This document shows, piece by piece, positions 10,383 to 22,524 of a stretch of 64,000 bases of DNA. This DNA comes from Brachypterus glaber (lineage: Eukaryota; Arthropoda; Insecta; Coleoptera; Kateretidae): positions 38,901,026-38,965,025 of the forward strand of contig OY294048.1 of NCBI GenBank assembly GCA_958510825.1. The letters run 5' to 3'. A model generated the notes under the pieces. The model did not search any database. It saw only the letters and a program-made list of their open reading frames with translations, and was not told the origin of the DNA. The position numbers were made by a program, and so were the translations under genes. The first letter of the stretch is position 1; each line of letters begins with the position of its first letter.

Positions 10383-10778
10383 TAACAGAACGAATATACA
10401 GAGGCATGGTCTACATGACGCCTGTGAACATGAAATAAGTCAGAAAAGAGAAAAATCATATAATTTTTAAAAATATTAAAAATATAGATAGCTTAAATTT
10501 AAATAACTTGCACCTAGGTGCAATATTACACAAAAAAAAAATAAAAGCAATACTATTTGATAGCCACTTTTGTCGGGGACTGTTGTACATAATTAGTAGC
10601 TATCTGTAGGACAGACGTACAGTATATCCTCAAGACATACCTAAGATATGATACCTTCGGGATTTCATTTATGTGTTTATTTAATTTTGTGATTTTTGTT
10701 GTATTTATATGAGTGTTTTATTTCTTATCAACACTTTTGACTTGCCAAATGTACTATTGTATCCTATTGGTTAAATAA

Positions 10779-10820
<42 letters not shown>

Positions 10821-11540
10821 AACCTGTGCTATCTGGGTAGAACTAAAACAAATGATTGGACTTTTAAAATTAGTTAATTACTTATATACTTCCAACAAGT
10901 ATCTAACAAAAGTATCACAAATACTTCATACTAGAATATTTTTTCTCTGCGTGTATTAGCTTATGATAAAAATTTGTAGATCGTTATTGAAATATTGGTC
11001 TATAATATTCCAAAATTACCCTAGATTTTTAAATAAATTAAAAATAAATAATATATTTAAAATTAAAATATTTTCCTACTTTTTTTTAATGACTTCAACA
11101 GAATAGCCTAAATTAGATCTGCAGCTGTGCCAATAAAAATTTTAATGACACAATAACAAGCTGCAGATGTGATGAAGTAGTTCAGTACATAAGTATATTA
11201 ATTTATGTTATTTTACCATTATTTTTATAGTGTTATTAACACAATATATAGCTATTATAAAGTACTTACAAATTTCAACATTCACTAATTCATAAACACC
11301 AATAAAACTATGTATAATTCGATAATTATCCAATAAAAAAACACCTATTATTGAATTAACTGATTAAACAAATAATCAAACACAATATTTACTCACGCCT
11401 TGGATTTCTTGCTTGTGGTAGACAAACTCTTCTCATAATAAGAGAAAGTAAATATCTACTTTCACTTAAAATACTTTAAATTATTATTTTATAATACCTG
11501 TGTGCATGTACATATGTTCAGAGATGGCTCGTGCCTTTAT
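10379..11540. other. no gene seen; LINE-like 3' tail inside
   Basis: AT-rich, no coding signal. At 10740-10819 the text ...TTGGTTAAATAAAT followed by (TTA)n resembles the 3' end of a LINE that terminates in a trinucleotide tail; 10560-10740 may be its 3' UTR. The rest shows nothing recognisable. Confidence 0.5.
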
Positions 11541-11548
11541 GGCATTAA

Positions 11549-11620
11549 GGGGACGTTCAAGTATTACATAACGAAAATTTTGATCATTTTGGACCGTCGT
11601 AGGAGAAAAAATAATATTTT
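11549..11620. mobile_element. left end of a GGGGACGTTCAAG MITE
   Basis: TAA followed by GGGGACGTTCAAGTATTAC matches the terminus of the complete element at 46003-46242. The opposite end was not found nearby, so this is a remnant. Confidence 0.55.
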
Positions 11621-11958
11621 TCTTCAAGCGTACTAAAATGTTCATATTTTATAACTGAACACACTAGTTAGAACTGATCTATTTTTTTACAGTAAAAAAA
11701 TGAGTTCATTGTTGTACGCCGTAAAAAAAGTTAGTTAGCAAAACCACCACTGGAGGCAGCACTCTTTGACTTTGATGATAGCCATACTTCAAACTTGTTT
11801 GTTTATTATGTAAACAGGTGGCTGACTCAAAATTCTGTGTGAAATTGATTAAAAATTATTGAAGAAGAATATATGGTTTAACCACCTACAAATCTCTTCG
11901 AAATTGCAAATGCTACATTAGACAAGTTACCATCGAAATCGCGAAAAGTGTATGATTA

Positions 11959-12094
11959 AAGGCCACTTGCACCAACGATGGTTTAACTTTAAACTTGGAT
12001 TAAATTGACGATCGACCAATCAGAACGCAGTATTTTTAACTTAAACCCAGTTTAGTCTAGGTAATCCCAGTTTCAACGTTGGTGCAAGTGGCCC
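11959..12094. mobile_element. 136-bp MITE, GGGCCACTTGCACCA family, second copy
   Basis: Inverted relative to 7749-7883: it keeps the segment CCAATCAGAACGCAG that pairs with CTGCGTTCTGATTGG there. TTA flanks both sides; the first bases of the left TIR have mutated to AA. Confidence 0.85.
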
Positions 12095-12221
12095 TTAGCC
12101 TACGAAAAAAAAAAAATTAAAATGAATTGAATAAATTAAATTAAATTCAAAAATTAATATTTAAAAATACATATATATGATGCTTGAAGAAAAAATGGTA
12201 TGTTTCATAGGAAAAATGCTT

Positions 12222-12296
12222 TTCTTTACTCGTCTGTAGTTTCCGGACTCCGCTTCGCGTCGTCCATAAATTCTACAGACTAGTAAAAAATTTTTT
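12222..12296. repeat. GC-headed palindrome 3
   Basis: Arms TACTCGTCTGTAGTTTCCGGAC and its imperfect complement surround the head TCCGCTTCGCGTC. Confidence 0.65.
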
Positions 12297-12417
12297 TTTT
12301 TAATTCCCTAAGTACTATACTTTAATTTTAAAACCCAAATAATTTTTTGGTATAGGTATGTTTAGGGGCCACAATGGAGCCAGGGAGCAAGGCGATCATA
12401 ACATTTTTTATTCGACC

Positions 12418-12770
12418 ATACAGGGTTATTCAGAAATAGGGTCATTCATTTTAAGGGGTGATTTTACAAAGGAAAATAGGAAAAAAAGTTCCTACAAACA
12501 TATGCCTAAAAATGCTTCGTAAGTGCCCTTTGATATAGAAACGAGGTTTTGCACGTAAACTAATCTTAATAAGGCTCATCTACTTATTTTAACCAGGGGC
12601 GTGCAAAACGGGGAGGCCTTATCAGTTTTTTGTCCCAAACTTTTTTCTGTGTAACTTTTTTGCAATTTTATTTTTGGAATATGATTTCTCAGGTCAAAAT
12701 ACATAAAAAAGGTACTCCTGTTGTAATACTGTAGGATTAACCGTTTTCGAGAAAAATCCATTTGAAAGTT
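12418..12770. mobile_element. diverged remnant of the CAGGGT... MITE family
   Basis: Begins TACAGGGTTATTCAGAAATAG and shares internal words with 62137-62705 (GGGGCGTGC..., CCCAAACTTTTTT, a short run ending TAATACTGTAGGA). The far terminus is not recognisable. Confidence 0.55.
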
Positions 12771-13270
12771 TTTTTTGAACCTTTACTGTAACATTTATAA
12801 AGAAGTATGACCTTTTGGTCACTTCTGGTCTTGAACTAACTGTTCTTTTTGACCAGATACAGTTATTATAATCATTTCATACAAAATAAAATTTCTTCTA
12901 TAACATAACCTCAAAATATATGTTAACTGATTAACACTAAAATAAATATAAAACACAAAATTTCAATTGTAAAATCAATTTCTATACTTATAATATTCAT
13001 AGAACAGTTCAGAAGTATTACTATTTTCATAACAGACACATTTTAACAGAAATTAATCACCAAGCTATAGCTTTTTTAATTTGAAAATGAACCGCACGCA
13101 AAAGAAACGATTCAATTGTTTTTTTAGCGATTTGATTGGATAGCAATTTGTCATGGATAACTAGATAAGTAATAAGACACCAAAAAGAAATACTTTTTGC
13201 AATTTCAAATTAAGCATATTTTAATAATTTATTATAATTAGTAACAATCGAATAAAAAAATATTGTATAA

Positions 13271-13391
13271 TACATGGGCAAAAAGTTAAATTTCGATTTC
13301 GTAGGTTTATTATACTCGGGCTGGCCCGATCGGCCGGCCCTCGGCTTCTAAAAACCTACTCAATCGAAAAACTAAACTTTTTGCCCTTGTA
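13271..13391. repeat. GC-headed palindrome 4
   Basis: A 121-base hairpin: GGGCAAAAAGTTAAATTTCG and GTAGGTTT pair with AAACCTAC and the complementary arm ending CTTTTTGCCC. The centre is a dense GC palindrome (CCGATCGGCCGGCCCTCGG) in otherwise AT-rich DNA. Confidence 0.75.
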
Positions 13392-13764
13392 TTATAAATA
13401 ACTATTAATGTGCACAATGTAAATTTTTGATTTTATTTTAAAATTGTAGATAATTAGGTACATCCTCCTATTTGTTACCTCTTGATTTAATGCGACACAA
13501 TTTGTTCCATGTCCATTCAATAATTGCGTTAATTTGCAATCACGTACAAGCATTTAGATAAATATTGTGGTTAAAATATTACGGTTTAAAGCCCATTTAT
13601 ACTAGGTAACTGGTTAAGTACCGTGGGTTAATTAATTGAGCTCATAAACTCACTATACGAAAACCGCAACAATTTAAATGATACGTGTATAGTCAGTCAA
13701 TCATGATAAAAACAGAAACCCCATGGAAAGGCTGTTTGGAAAATGGCATATCATTTCGATGGTG

Positions 13765-15049
13765 ATGATATCCGCGCCGATTCAGGCAGGGCTGAGGGCT
13801 TGGGTCACGGATTTGGCTGATTATTTTTTTATGTGTAGCCTCCCGATGTCTAAGAAAAACCTCCACGGGGTTTTATTTAAAAACGTCCCGTTTAAAAAAT
13901 ATGATTTTTTTAATTTTTCTTAAAATTTTTAAATTTGTCAAAAATTTGACATTGGGGTGCAATAACTCAAGAACTATTTAACCTAGAGAACTGCGGTTTT
14001 CGCCATTAAAAAAATCATATTTTTTTTTAAATTTATCAAATTAGTTTTGACAGTTTTTTGTTTTTCAAGATGGCGGCAAAAAATTTTAAGGCCATTTTTC
14101 TAAAAAATTCCATTTTTTTGAAAATTATGGATGATCTACTAATTATGTGTACTTTTGATTAAAAAAATTAAAAAATATCACTTTTTTCATTATTTCTTTG
14201 CTAGAACCAATAATATGGCAAATTTTACCAACTTTTTCGAACTTTATTCGCAGTAGGCGTCGAAAATTTCTCGCTTACCGGTTAAAACTATTGCCTGCAT
14301 GTCCTTTTATGCCCTTTTTATAATAATAGATTTGTAAGATATAAAATAATATTGTATAACAATATATTATATTGTGATGCTATCCGCTTCGATTTGAATC
14401 GAACCCACCTGAACAGGTGGGGCTGACGGTATGGGTCAAGGATTTCTTTGATTATTTTTTTATGTGTAGCCCACCGATGTCTAAGAAAACCCTCCATGGG
14501 ATTTTATTCAAAAACGTCCCATTTTAAAAACATGATTTTTTTAATTTTTCTTATATTTTTTTAAAATTTGTCAAAAATTTGACATTGTCGTGCAATAACT
14601 CAAAAACTATTTAACCTAAAGAATTGAGGATTTCACCAATAAAAAAATCATATTTTTTCCATTAAATCGCATTAGTTTAGTTTAGATAGTTTGGACTTTT
14701 TTCAGGATAGCAAGAAAAAAATTAAGGCCACTTTTTTGCCACCATCTTAAAAAAACAAAAAAATTACGACACTAAATTAATGCAATTCAATAGAAAAAAA
14801 TATGATTTTTTTATTGGTTAAAATCGAAATTCTCCAGGTTAAGTAGTTTTTGAGTTATTGTACGCAATATCAAATTTTTGATAAATTTAAAATTTTTAAG
14901 AATAATTAAAAAAAATCATATTTTCGAAACGGAACGTTTTTGAATAAAACCCCGTGGAGGTTTTTCTTAGACATCGGTGGTCTACACATAAAAAAATAAT
15001 TAGCCAAATCCGTGACCCTCAGCCCTGCCTGAATCGGCGCGGATATCAT
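13765..15049. mobile_element. 1285-bp foldback element with about 280-base TIRs
   Basis: Ends ATGATATCCGCGCCGATTCA / complement. Arms of about 280 bases carry AGGCAGGGCTGAGGG, ATTTTTTTATGTGTAG, GATGTCTAAGAAAAACCTCC. A third direct copy of the left arm occurs at 14395-14660, so the element contains a nested or internally duplicated unit. No transposase frame; the short open frame at 13723-13923 lies across the TIR and is not a gene. Confidence 0.75.
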
Positions 15050-15059
15050 AGTCTAATTC

Positions 15060-15480
15060 TAATATGGCTTATCACACAAATCACAAATTTTACAAGGCGA
15101 ACAAAAAAACATTAGTCTCATTTAATGTAAGGTACTGACTTGATTAACTATAGAATAAATTATTGCGAACTTACTTATTTATTTATTTAATAGGAGATAT
15201 AAAATATTACAAAGTCATGGGGAGTCCCAAATAAGCTTTAGGCTTATTAATAGATAAAAATGTCACTTTCTTGATTTTATTTATAGATATGTTATTGTGT
15301 ATGTTATAGTTAAAGAATCATCTGATTGTGATACGGCGTATTACAAAAAAAAATTAAGTGATTTGGGAGGCTGAGGCTTACCATATATTTCCACATCATA
15401 CGCAGTTGATATATGAACCTAATGGCGCAAAAAAACATGTTTGAAAATTTTTGGGACACGATATATTATAATTAGACCAT
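15060..15480. other. no gene or named repeat seen
   Basis: AT-rich sequence without coding signal or obvious repeat boundaries. Confidence 0.5.
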
Positions 15481-15487
15481 CGATTTA

Positions 15488-15610
15488 TACAGGGTTATTC
15501 AGAAATAGGTTCGAGAATTTTAAGAGGTTATTCTACATTAAAAAATATGAAAAAAAAATCCTATGAAGGTTGGTCCGAAAAAAACCCTAAGGGAGCTACG
15601 ACCCTCCTAA
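15488..15610. mobile_element. CAGGGT... MITE end, diverged
   Basis: TATACAGGGTTATTCAGAAATAG then a TIR-like run to GGGAGCTACGACCCT, parallel to the left arm of 2922-3592. Only one end is clear. Confidence 0.6.
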
Positions 15611-16159
15611 ATGTACATCTATAAAGTATTTTTATTAAATATCTCTAAAACTCTATGAACCACAGTAACCAATTTTTGCATATGCCTTAACATTGATAAA
15701 GGTTATCATTTTATTTAATATTTATTTGGTAATTTTAACTAGGACGTTCAAAATGGGGGGGTGGGTGACACTATTTTGCCCTAAACTTTATTATTTATTA
15801 ATAAAATATTAATCTTTTTAAAAATACATAAAAAATATATTTTTTATGTAACACCGTAAGGGTCCAATTTTGTGCAAAGTGAAAATTCGTGTAAAAGTGC
15901 AAAAATTACGAGATATTAAAAATATAATTTAGATAATATACAATATATATAGGTATGTATGTCATAATATGACACACATAGGCTATATTATGGCCTAAAG
16001 TTAGTTATTTTATATTTTGTTATTCAAAATTCACTTCTCTTTAAAAATTTTTATGAAAAAATATGTTATATTAAATAAAAACAAAGTTCACTTTCCTGGG
16101 AACTTGACACCATAAGTTATGAACATATTAATAGCACAATTTTGCTTTTAAAATTAAAC

Positions 16160-16995
16160 ATGGTGTAAACTGTAATGCCAATCCAAAACAAAAATCCCTA
16201 AATCGGTCATCAATTTAAATGTAAGATTATTTAAATTTTAGAGCAAAGTAGAAAAAATTGTATAAAGCACTCGTTTCATAACACGTTTTTAGAGCACTAC
16301 TACTTTAGAAAACTCGCCGCAAGCGGCTCGTGCCCTAAAAACGTATGTTATGAAACTAGTACTTTAATATACTATTTTTGTTTAGCAGTTAATTAAACTA
16401 TTAGGATTGCCATGATAAATGGACCACCCTGAGATAATCGAAAGTTTTTTAGAACTGTACTTTCTGTAAAGTTTCTACGTGATAATATAATATTTCGCAG
16501 CAAATTTGATAACTGTTATAAAATTCACTTCAAACTCTGAAAACTTGTCATGAATCTATGCATGATGCTAGCTAGAACTTTAGTACGTTATAATAATACA
16601 AGACGCTATATACTTCCGAATAAAGTTAAAAGGCAATACCAACAAAACCAAAATATAATTACGTTTTTTATACAGAGCGGTCCAAAAGTCATCCAACTGT
16701 TAACATTTTTGCAAGTTGAGATATCGACTTCAAATTTGGACTTTTGGACTGAAATTTTGATATCTTTTATAGCTCTTCTTTTTTCTACTGCAAAAATCCA
16801 AGCCACAATTTTGATAGGGTAAAAATTAACCTTAAAACAAAATGTGGTAAAAAAAACTTTAAAGCGATGTTGACATTTGCACGGAAAACGTCAAGCGATA
16901 TTCATTTATCCTGTTGCCAATCCAAAAGAAAAAACCTCTTATGGGCCTATAAAAACAAGCAAAATGCCTGTGATTATGAGCTTATAAGATTTGCA
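16160..16995. repeat. rearranged copy of the 3690-4180 repeat
   Basis: 16160-16380 is inverted and 16750-16995 direct relative to 3690-4180, with unrelated sequence between (including TATACAGAGCGGTCCAAAAGTC near 16670). A GC hairpin CTCGCCGCAAGCGGCTCG lies near 16321. Confidence 0.65.
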
Positions 16996-17690
16996 AAATA
17001 GAAAAACACAATTTTTAATTTTTTTGCTAGTTTTATAAAAACGTACTTGTAGTAACTACAATGTAGTTGCCGTCTTTTTACATTTGCATGGCATAAAACG
17101 TCTTCCCGAAAACTTGTCTGGACTTAATCCAAGTCTTAAATAAAGCTAAGTTCACACCGGTTGCAGATTCAGCGCTAAGCTACTGGATTATTCATAAGTT
17201 TAAGCTAGTTTGCAACTCACTTTCACTTCGATTTTCTACATTGGTGTGTAATCACTTGCTCATTACTTATCCGGTCGAGTATTTACATATTCTACTCTGA
17301 GTCGTTATTCTCGGCTTATCTTCGGCATTCTCGTTACCGTTGAAATCGGCGAACTGCCATGTGCTTCTGATGCCATAATATACTGTCTCAATACGTGGGC
17401 TTGAAGCAAATGGGGTCTACATGAGCCGTTCTAACGTCAAGGAAACGAGTTTATATTAAAAATATTTTTATCCAATACATACAGATAATAAGACAATTAC
17501 CAGCTTTATTTTAAATAGATAAACTCAATAATAACCCCCGCGTGGCTTTTACTTTATTGAGTGGATAATTATTTATTTTATCCACTCCTGTCACTTGTCA
17601 AATTATTTTCTTGTAAATGTCATTAAAATTTTTAATAAAAATATGAATTCCTAAGCTATTTATTGGATAAAACCTTGTATGGCACTCATG
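16996..17690. other. no gene seen
   Basis: 17090-17460 is of somewhat higher complexity than its surroundings but has no open frame over 60 codons, no splice-linked coding signal and no repeat boundary I can recognise. Confidence 0.4.
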
Positions 17691-17696
17691 TGTTAA

Positions 17697-17800
17697 CCGA
17701 TATTGCCTTCTCGAAAATTAACCTGCTTGGCTGAAGCCTCGCAGGTTAATTTTCTCATGGACAATATCTTACTTTACCCACTAGTACCATAAATAACTAT
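17697..17800. repeat. GC-headed palindrome 5 (intact copy of 1-75)
   Basis: Arms GATATTGCCTTCTCGAAAAT...ATTTTCTCATGGACAATATC with inner AACCTGC/GCAGGTT and head TTGGCTGAAGCCTC. The flanks (TTACTTTAC, ACTAGTACCATAAATAAC) also match the copy at position 1. Confidence 0.8.
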
Positions 17801-17857
17801 TATCTACAAGTAAAGTTACTCATTTTAAAAGGGTTATTTCGAATAAAAAATTAAATA

Positions 17858-18080
17858 CAGGGTGATCAGTATCTGGAATGAAAAAATTTAAGGTTGGTCC
17901 GGAAATGAGCCCTAAGGGAGATACGTCTCTTCGGAAACGGAGATATTGAATGAGGTACAAAAAAAGCACCAATAAAACTTTAATGCTTCGTTTAAAAGTA
18001 ATCAAAAAGTATTGTTCACCAAAACACCTAAATTTAATATTAAAGGAGTAATAGCCTTTTAAAAAGTAAAATTCTTGGAT
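17858..18080. mobile_element. partial CAGGGTGATCA MITE
   Basis: Left terminus TACAGGGTGATCAGTATCTG, then internal segments of the family (ATTGTTCACCAAAACACCTA, AAAGGAGTAATAGCCTTTT) with internal deletions; the right TIR is missing. Confidence 0.75.
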
Positions 18081-18217
18081 CCAAGAAAAATCTATCTTTA
18101 ACTTGCCGAGTCATATACATTTCATTTAATACATTCAGATTAAGCTATTTTTATAGTTATACACAATAATTCTGGCCAAGGGGTAAGAACAGTCTTTAAA
18201 AAGTGCCTTTAAAATAG

Positions 18218-18617
18218 CCCTTGCGACTTTACAATCACGCTGAAAAAACTCTGGAAACATTCTAATAACATTTTGTAATCATGCTGTTACCAGAGTATTT
18301 CCAGAGTGTATTTGTGCCCTTTATCCATAACGTTCCCAGAGTAAAATCAGAGCGTTTTCATAGTGTTTTCGTTTGGACTTTTTTTTTTTTTTTTTGAAAA
18401 AAAAAAAGTCCAAACGAAAACACTCTGAAAACGCTCTGATTTAAAAAAAAAAAAGTCCAAACCCACTTTGGATCTACTGTGAATCAAGCCTGGAACCACT
18501 CTGATTCAACTCTGACAAAATGGCACAAAACCACTCTGGAAACACGTTGGCAGCAGAATGTTTTCACTCTGACTCTGTTTCCAGAGTGTTTCCAGAGTAA
18601 TTTGAAGGTCGCAAGGG
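18218..18617. mobile_element. 400-bp TIR element with ACTCTGGAAAC iterations
   Basis: Ends CCCTTGCGACTTT / complementary GTCGCAAGGG. The word (T)TTCCAGAGT or its complement occurs at least eight times. The centre is a hairpin made of GTTTGGACTTTTTT and its complement. No target duplication is evident. Confidence 0.7.
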
Positions 18618-18619
18618 AG

Positions 18620-19540
18620 GTGATACTTCATTTTTTAAAGTAACGAGAATTTCAGAAATGACATTTTGATTAAATGAAAATTTTTGAGACTTTTTAGTGT
18701 TGAGATATGTCAGATAAAGTTTTTTAAAGTCTTTTTTTAACTCTTAGCCTACTAAATAATTGTGTAAAACTGTGAAAATAGACTAATCTAAATGTAATTT
18801 GTTTGACTGGGTAAGTTAAAAATACATTTTTCGGGGACCCCATTTCACCACCTTTTCGATCCTTCTAGTATCAAAAGGAACCCGATCCTGGACCTGGCGA
18901 TTTGCAAGTAGCTTAATTTGAATGTACTTTAAGATATATATAAAATACAGTTGGGAGCAAATAATGAAATAAAAATGGTTACCAGCCCTTAGGCTATTAA
19001 TTTGTTGACGGGACTGTTGCAATATTGGTAGCTGCCGAGTTTGCAGCTAGAAGACTATCACTTTAGGACCGCGAATATACTGTCTCCAATAGTCGCGCTC
19101 TAAATCTTTGCATTATTTAAACATTTCCTTCTACTAAATTGCCTGCTACCGAAGTCGTTTGTTTTATTTATTTCCCTCCAAGATTTTCTTTACTTGACCT
19201 AATTACGGGAAATTTTTATTTTATTGGTTAACGTGTTTTTAAAACTACTGGGATTTTCTACAATGGGATTCAAAGCAATTTATTACAGTTCGTGTTCTTA
19301 TTTACGATACCTCTTAGATTTACTAATTTTTTATCAACTTAAGTTCTGATTGTAGTTTTCTTTTAAGTAAAACATTTAACCTGGCGTTAATGGTTCTTAC
19401 TGAACCTGTATTTTAGATATTTTATCTACGTTCTACTTAGTATTAAACACACATTTGGGTCTTACTAATGTCCACATTAAAACACTAGTGCTTTTTGAAG
19501 ATATTATGAAACCCGAATGATTTTGTTTTTTGATTTTTGC
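18620..19540. other. no gene or recognisable repeat
   Basis: Mixed AT-rich sequence; open frames are shorter than 70 codons and resemble no family. Confidence 0.4.
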
Positions 19541-19547
19541 AGTAGTT

Positions 19548-20140
19548 TTTTTTTCTACGACTGCTTTAGAATGTAAGCAAATACACACACTTTTCAAACA
19601 CAGAATGAATCCATTCTAGCTCTAGATACGGTATGAATATTCCGTATCAAGTGTTAGAATGAGCACATGTAGTGCCATCTCTTGTTTATAAAAGTAAAGA
19701 AAACTGTAGCAAAATTAGCAAAAATATATATATATATTTTACCGTGAAACATTGAATAATTTAATGCAATTTAAAGTTTTGCGTTAAAATTACATAAAGT
19801 TTATTAATTTTTCTTAATATTTGACCAGTTTTTTATCAATTTAGTTCAAAAAATTAAAACTGCTCCATCTATTGTTAAATATTTAAACCTTATATCTGTC
19901 ACAACAATCTGACATAACCTTCAATTTTTGCATTATAATTTGTAAATATGTGCTAAAATTAAATAAAAATCTTTTTTAAGTACTGATTTGATAAAATTAT
20001 TAAATAACATGAATTGCTTTATTTAAATATATGTGTTTTGTTGCATTTGCAATGTTGAGTCACAAAAAACATTGTTTTTAACCTTGTCCGCAGTTTAAAG
20101 CCATACAGTGTTTCATATTTGCAATCGAAGAAAAAGTATA
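19548..20140. repeat. dispersed repeat, inverted copy of 672-1222
   Basis: Matches the intron-4 repeat through most of its length, including an internal inverted pair CATTCTAGCTCTAGATACGG / CCGTATC...TAGAATG. Confidence 0.75.
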
Positions 20141-20324
20141 TATTCCATACTAGTTATCAAGTTTTTACTTGATAATGGAAAAAAGTACATTTAATGTCCA
20201 GATAATAATTATTTTTAATGTAAATTTAATTATAATTTTTCTTTATACAATATCCTTACGTAATTAATCGACTTTGTAGTGAATTTTATATGAATATCTA
20301 AAAAAGCAAATGGTCCTAAGCTTA

Positions 20325-21531
20325 TACAGGGTATCCAAGAACTTGCGTCCATCCTTGAACGTGAACATAATATATCAAAAAGTATGATAAAAAACTCATA
20401 TGAACATAGGGCCGTAAATCAGTCCTAATGGAGTTACTGCCGGAATGTAGGTCCCTTAAATAGGACCCAAAAAAAAACTCTATAAAATAATAACAGCAAT
20501 TTATTAAAAACTAAGAAAACAGTTTTCACATCTTGGCTCAAAAATAAATATTAAGTGAGGTATGGACTTAAAAAGTAATACTTTTTAGGGACATGTCCGG
20601 CAGACTAACATCTCTACTCTAAATTTCTCTACTCCCTAACATCCCTACTCCATAACATCCCTACTCCACAACAAATCTAATCCGTAACATCTCTACTCCA
20701 TAACATCTCTACTCCGTAACAACTCTACTCCACACTATATGCACTTTATTAGCCACTTAATAATAAATGAGCAGTTCAAAGAACAAAGAATCCTCTTCTT
20801 CTAGATTATTTTATTTTTTTCCTAGAAAACGTTTATCTTTAAATGTAAATCTAGATCAATCATAAATGAATTATTCTAAATGCAACAATGACCGCGTACT
20901 CTTAACATGCACTAATATGTAAGTAATTAATAAACTGAATTCATTTTTGACAGTGACTTAGCATGACAAATATTCTTTTGAGTTAAGACAAGTGGCTAAT
21001 CGAGTGTCTATAGTGTGGAGTAGAGTTGTTACGGAGTAGAGATGTTATGGAGTAGAGATGTTACGGAGTAGAGTTGTTGTGGAGTAGGGATGTTAGGGGG
21101 TAGAGAAATTTAGAGTAGAGATGTTAGTCTGCCGCATGTCCTGTATTTTTTTTAAATGAATTTTCCTCGAAAACAGTTGCTTTTACGGTATTATACTAAA
21201 AGAATCTTTTCGTTTACTTAAAGAATCCGTAAAAATAATGCAAAAAATTTACACTGAAAAAAGGATTGGGCAAAAATGTTTTAAGCCACAGCGATTTCGC
21301 ACGCCTAGGCTCACTTTCGGTAAAATTAAAATAATTGACCTTAATAATACTAAACCATATGCAAAACCTTCTTCCACTAGCTCAAAGGGCCCCAGAGATA
21401 TTATATAAAAACTCCATTTTTGATATTCTCTTTAATAGGCCATAACTCTCTTAGGAGCGATTTTCAGGTCTACAATTGTATAAATTTATGTGTACCTTTA
21501 AGGATGAACGCGAGTTATGGGACACCCTGTA
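20325..21531. mobile_element. TACAGGGTATCC element interrupted by another MITE
   Basis: Ends TACAGGGTATCCAAGAACTT and GAGTTATGGGACACCCTGTA are about 30-base inverted repeats (shared inner word GCGTCCATCCTT). The element is split by the foldback at 20598-21134. The RTE fragment begins immediately after its right end. Confidence 0.75.
20598..21134. mobile_element. 537-bp nested foldback MITE with CATCTCTACTC iterations
   Basis: Ends CGGCAGACTAACATCTCTAC / complement, flanked by CATGTC at 20592-20597 and 21135-21140. Both arms (about 140 bases) are built from a 16-base unit, consensus ACATCTCTACTCCRTA, about eight times on the left and as complement on the right. No coding capacity. Confidence 0.82.
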
Positions 21532-21540
21532 TATTAATAG

Positions 21541-22256
21541 TTGGTATACTTTTGGGGTTGGAGATAAACCAAGACAAAACAAAACTAATAACTAGTACAA
21601 AAAGAAACGAAGATAGATTACAGATTGGACAAAACAGCTATGAAATCGTAGAAAACTTTAAATATCTTGGAACGACTGTAAATGGAAAAAATGACAGGAG
21701 AATGGAAATTTCGAGAAGAATACAATCAGGACACAGGGCGTACTATGTCTACAAGAAATACATACAAAACAAAAAAATTAGCACTAAAACTAAAATAAGA
21801 ATATACAAAGCTGCAATAAGACCCATTGTTACGTATGCGGCAGAAACGATGAGCATGACCAAGCAGGATGAAGAAAAACTAAGAACATTTGAAAGAAATA
21901 TTATGAGGAAAATATACGGACCAATCAGAACAGAAAATGGAGAATATAGAAGACTTATGAATATGGAAATAAGAGATAAAATGAAGAATGAGGATATTGT
22001 TAAAGTAATCAAGGCACAAAGAATAAGATGGTGGGGACATATTTATAGAAGAGACAAAACAGAGACCATAAGAAAAATAACAGAATGGAAACCCCAAGAA
22101 GACAGACAACGAGGAAGGCCGAAAATTAGATGGGAAGATCAGGTCACCAAAGATTTAGAGAAAATGAACATAGTGGGATGGAAAGCAAAAATACAGGACA
22201 GGAAAACATGGAAAAAGATAGTAGAAGACACTAAAACACACATCAATTTAGAGTAA
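21541..22256 (+). pseudogene. 5'-truncated RTE-like LINE, C-terminal ORF2 fragment
   Basis: An open frame ending at 22256; the recognisable part begins near 21552 (LEINQDKTKLI). It has FKYLGTTVN, then RIYKAAIRPIVTYAAE, the IRWWGHIYR segment, RGRPKIRWEDQV and a C-terminal DRKTWKKIVED. These mark the thumb and C-terminal tail of RTE-type non-LTR reverse transcriptases, as read from family knowledge. The endonuclease and catalytic palm are absent, so the copy is 5'-truncated, the usual outcome of incomplete target-primed reverse transcription. The first 40 codons of the open frame belong to the preceding MITE. A short 3' UTR ends in a (TA)n tail near 22348-22368. Confidence 0.85.
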
Positions 22257-22369
22257 AGAAAACAAGAAAATATGGAGTGATCCACCATAGAACAATGGAT
22301 CTGTAAAGCTCTAAAGGAGCTGCTACAATTCCTTACGGAATGTATAGCATATATATATATATATATACT
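22257..22369 (+). repeat. 3' UTR and (TA)n tail of the RTE fragment
   Basis: Non-coding tail after the stop codon with the hairpin-like AATTCCTTACGGAATGTA, closing in ten TA units. Confidence 0.65.
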
Positions 22370-22524
22370 TTTTTTTTAATATTCATAAAAAATTGCCTAA
22401 GCAGGTATAAATTTATAATAGAAAAGTTATTTTATGCTACATTTTGTACGTTATAAAAATAAGCTTTTCCATTGTAAACTTTAACCTTCTTAGGCAATAT
22501 TTTAACAACATGTAAAGAAGTATA

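Noticed and set aside
13723..13923. 66-codon plus-strand frame
   Set aside because: Crosses the boundary and arm of the foldback 13765-15049; no homology recognised.
21749..22109. Hydrophobic minus-strand frames resembling membrane proteins
   Set aside because: Antisense shadows of the RTE ORF2 fragment at 21541-22256; A-rich codons read backwards give Ile/Leu/Phe-rich peptides.
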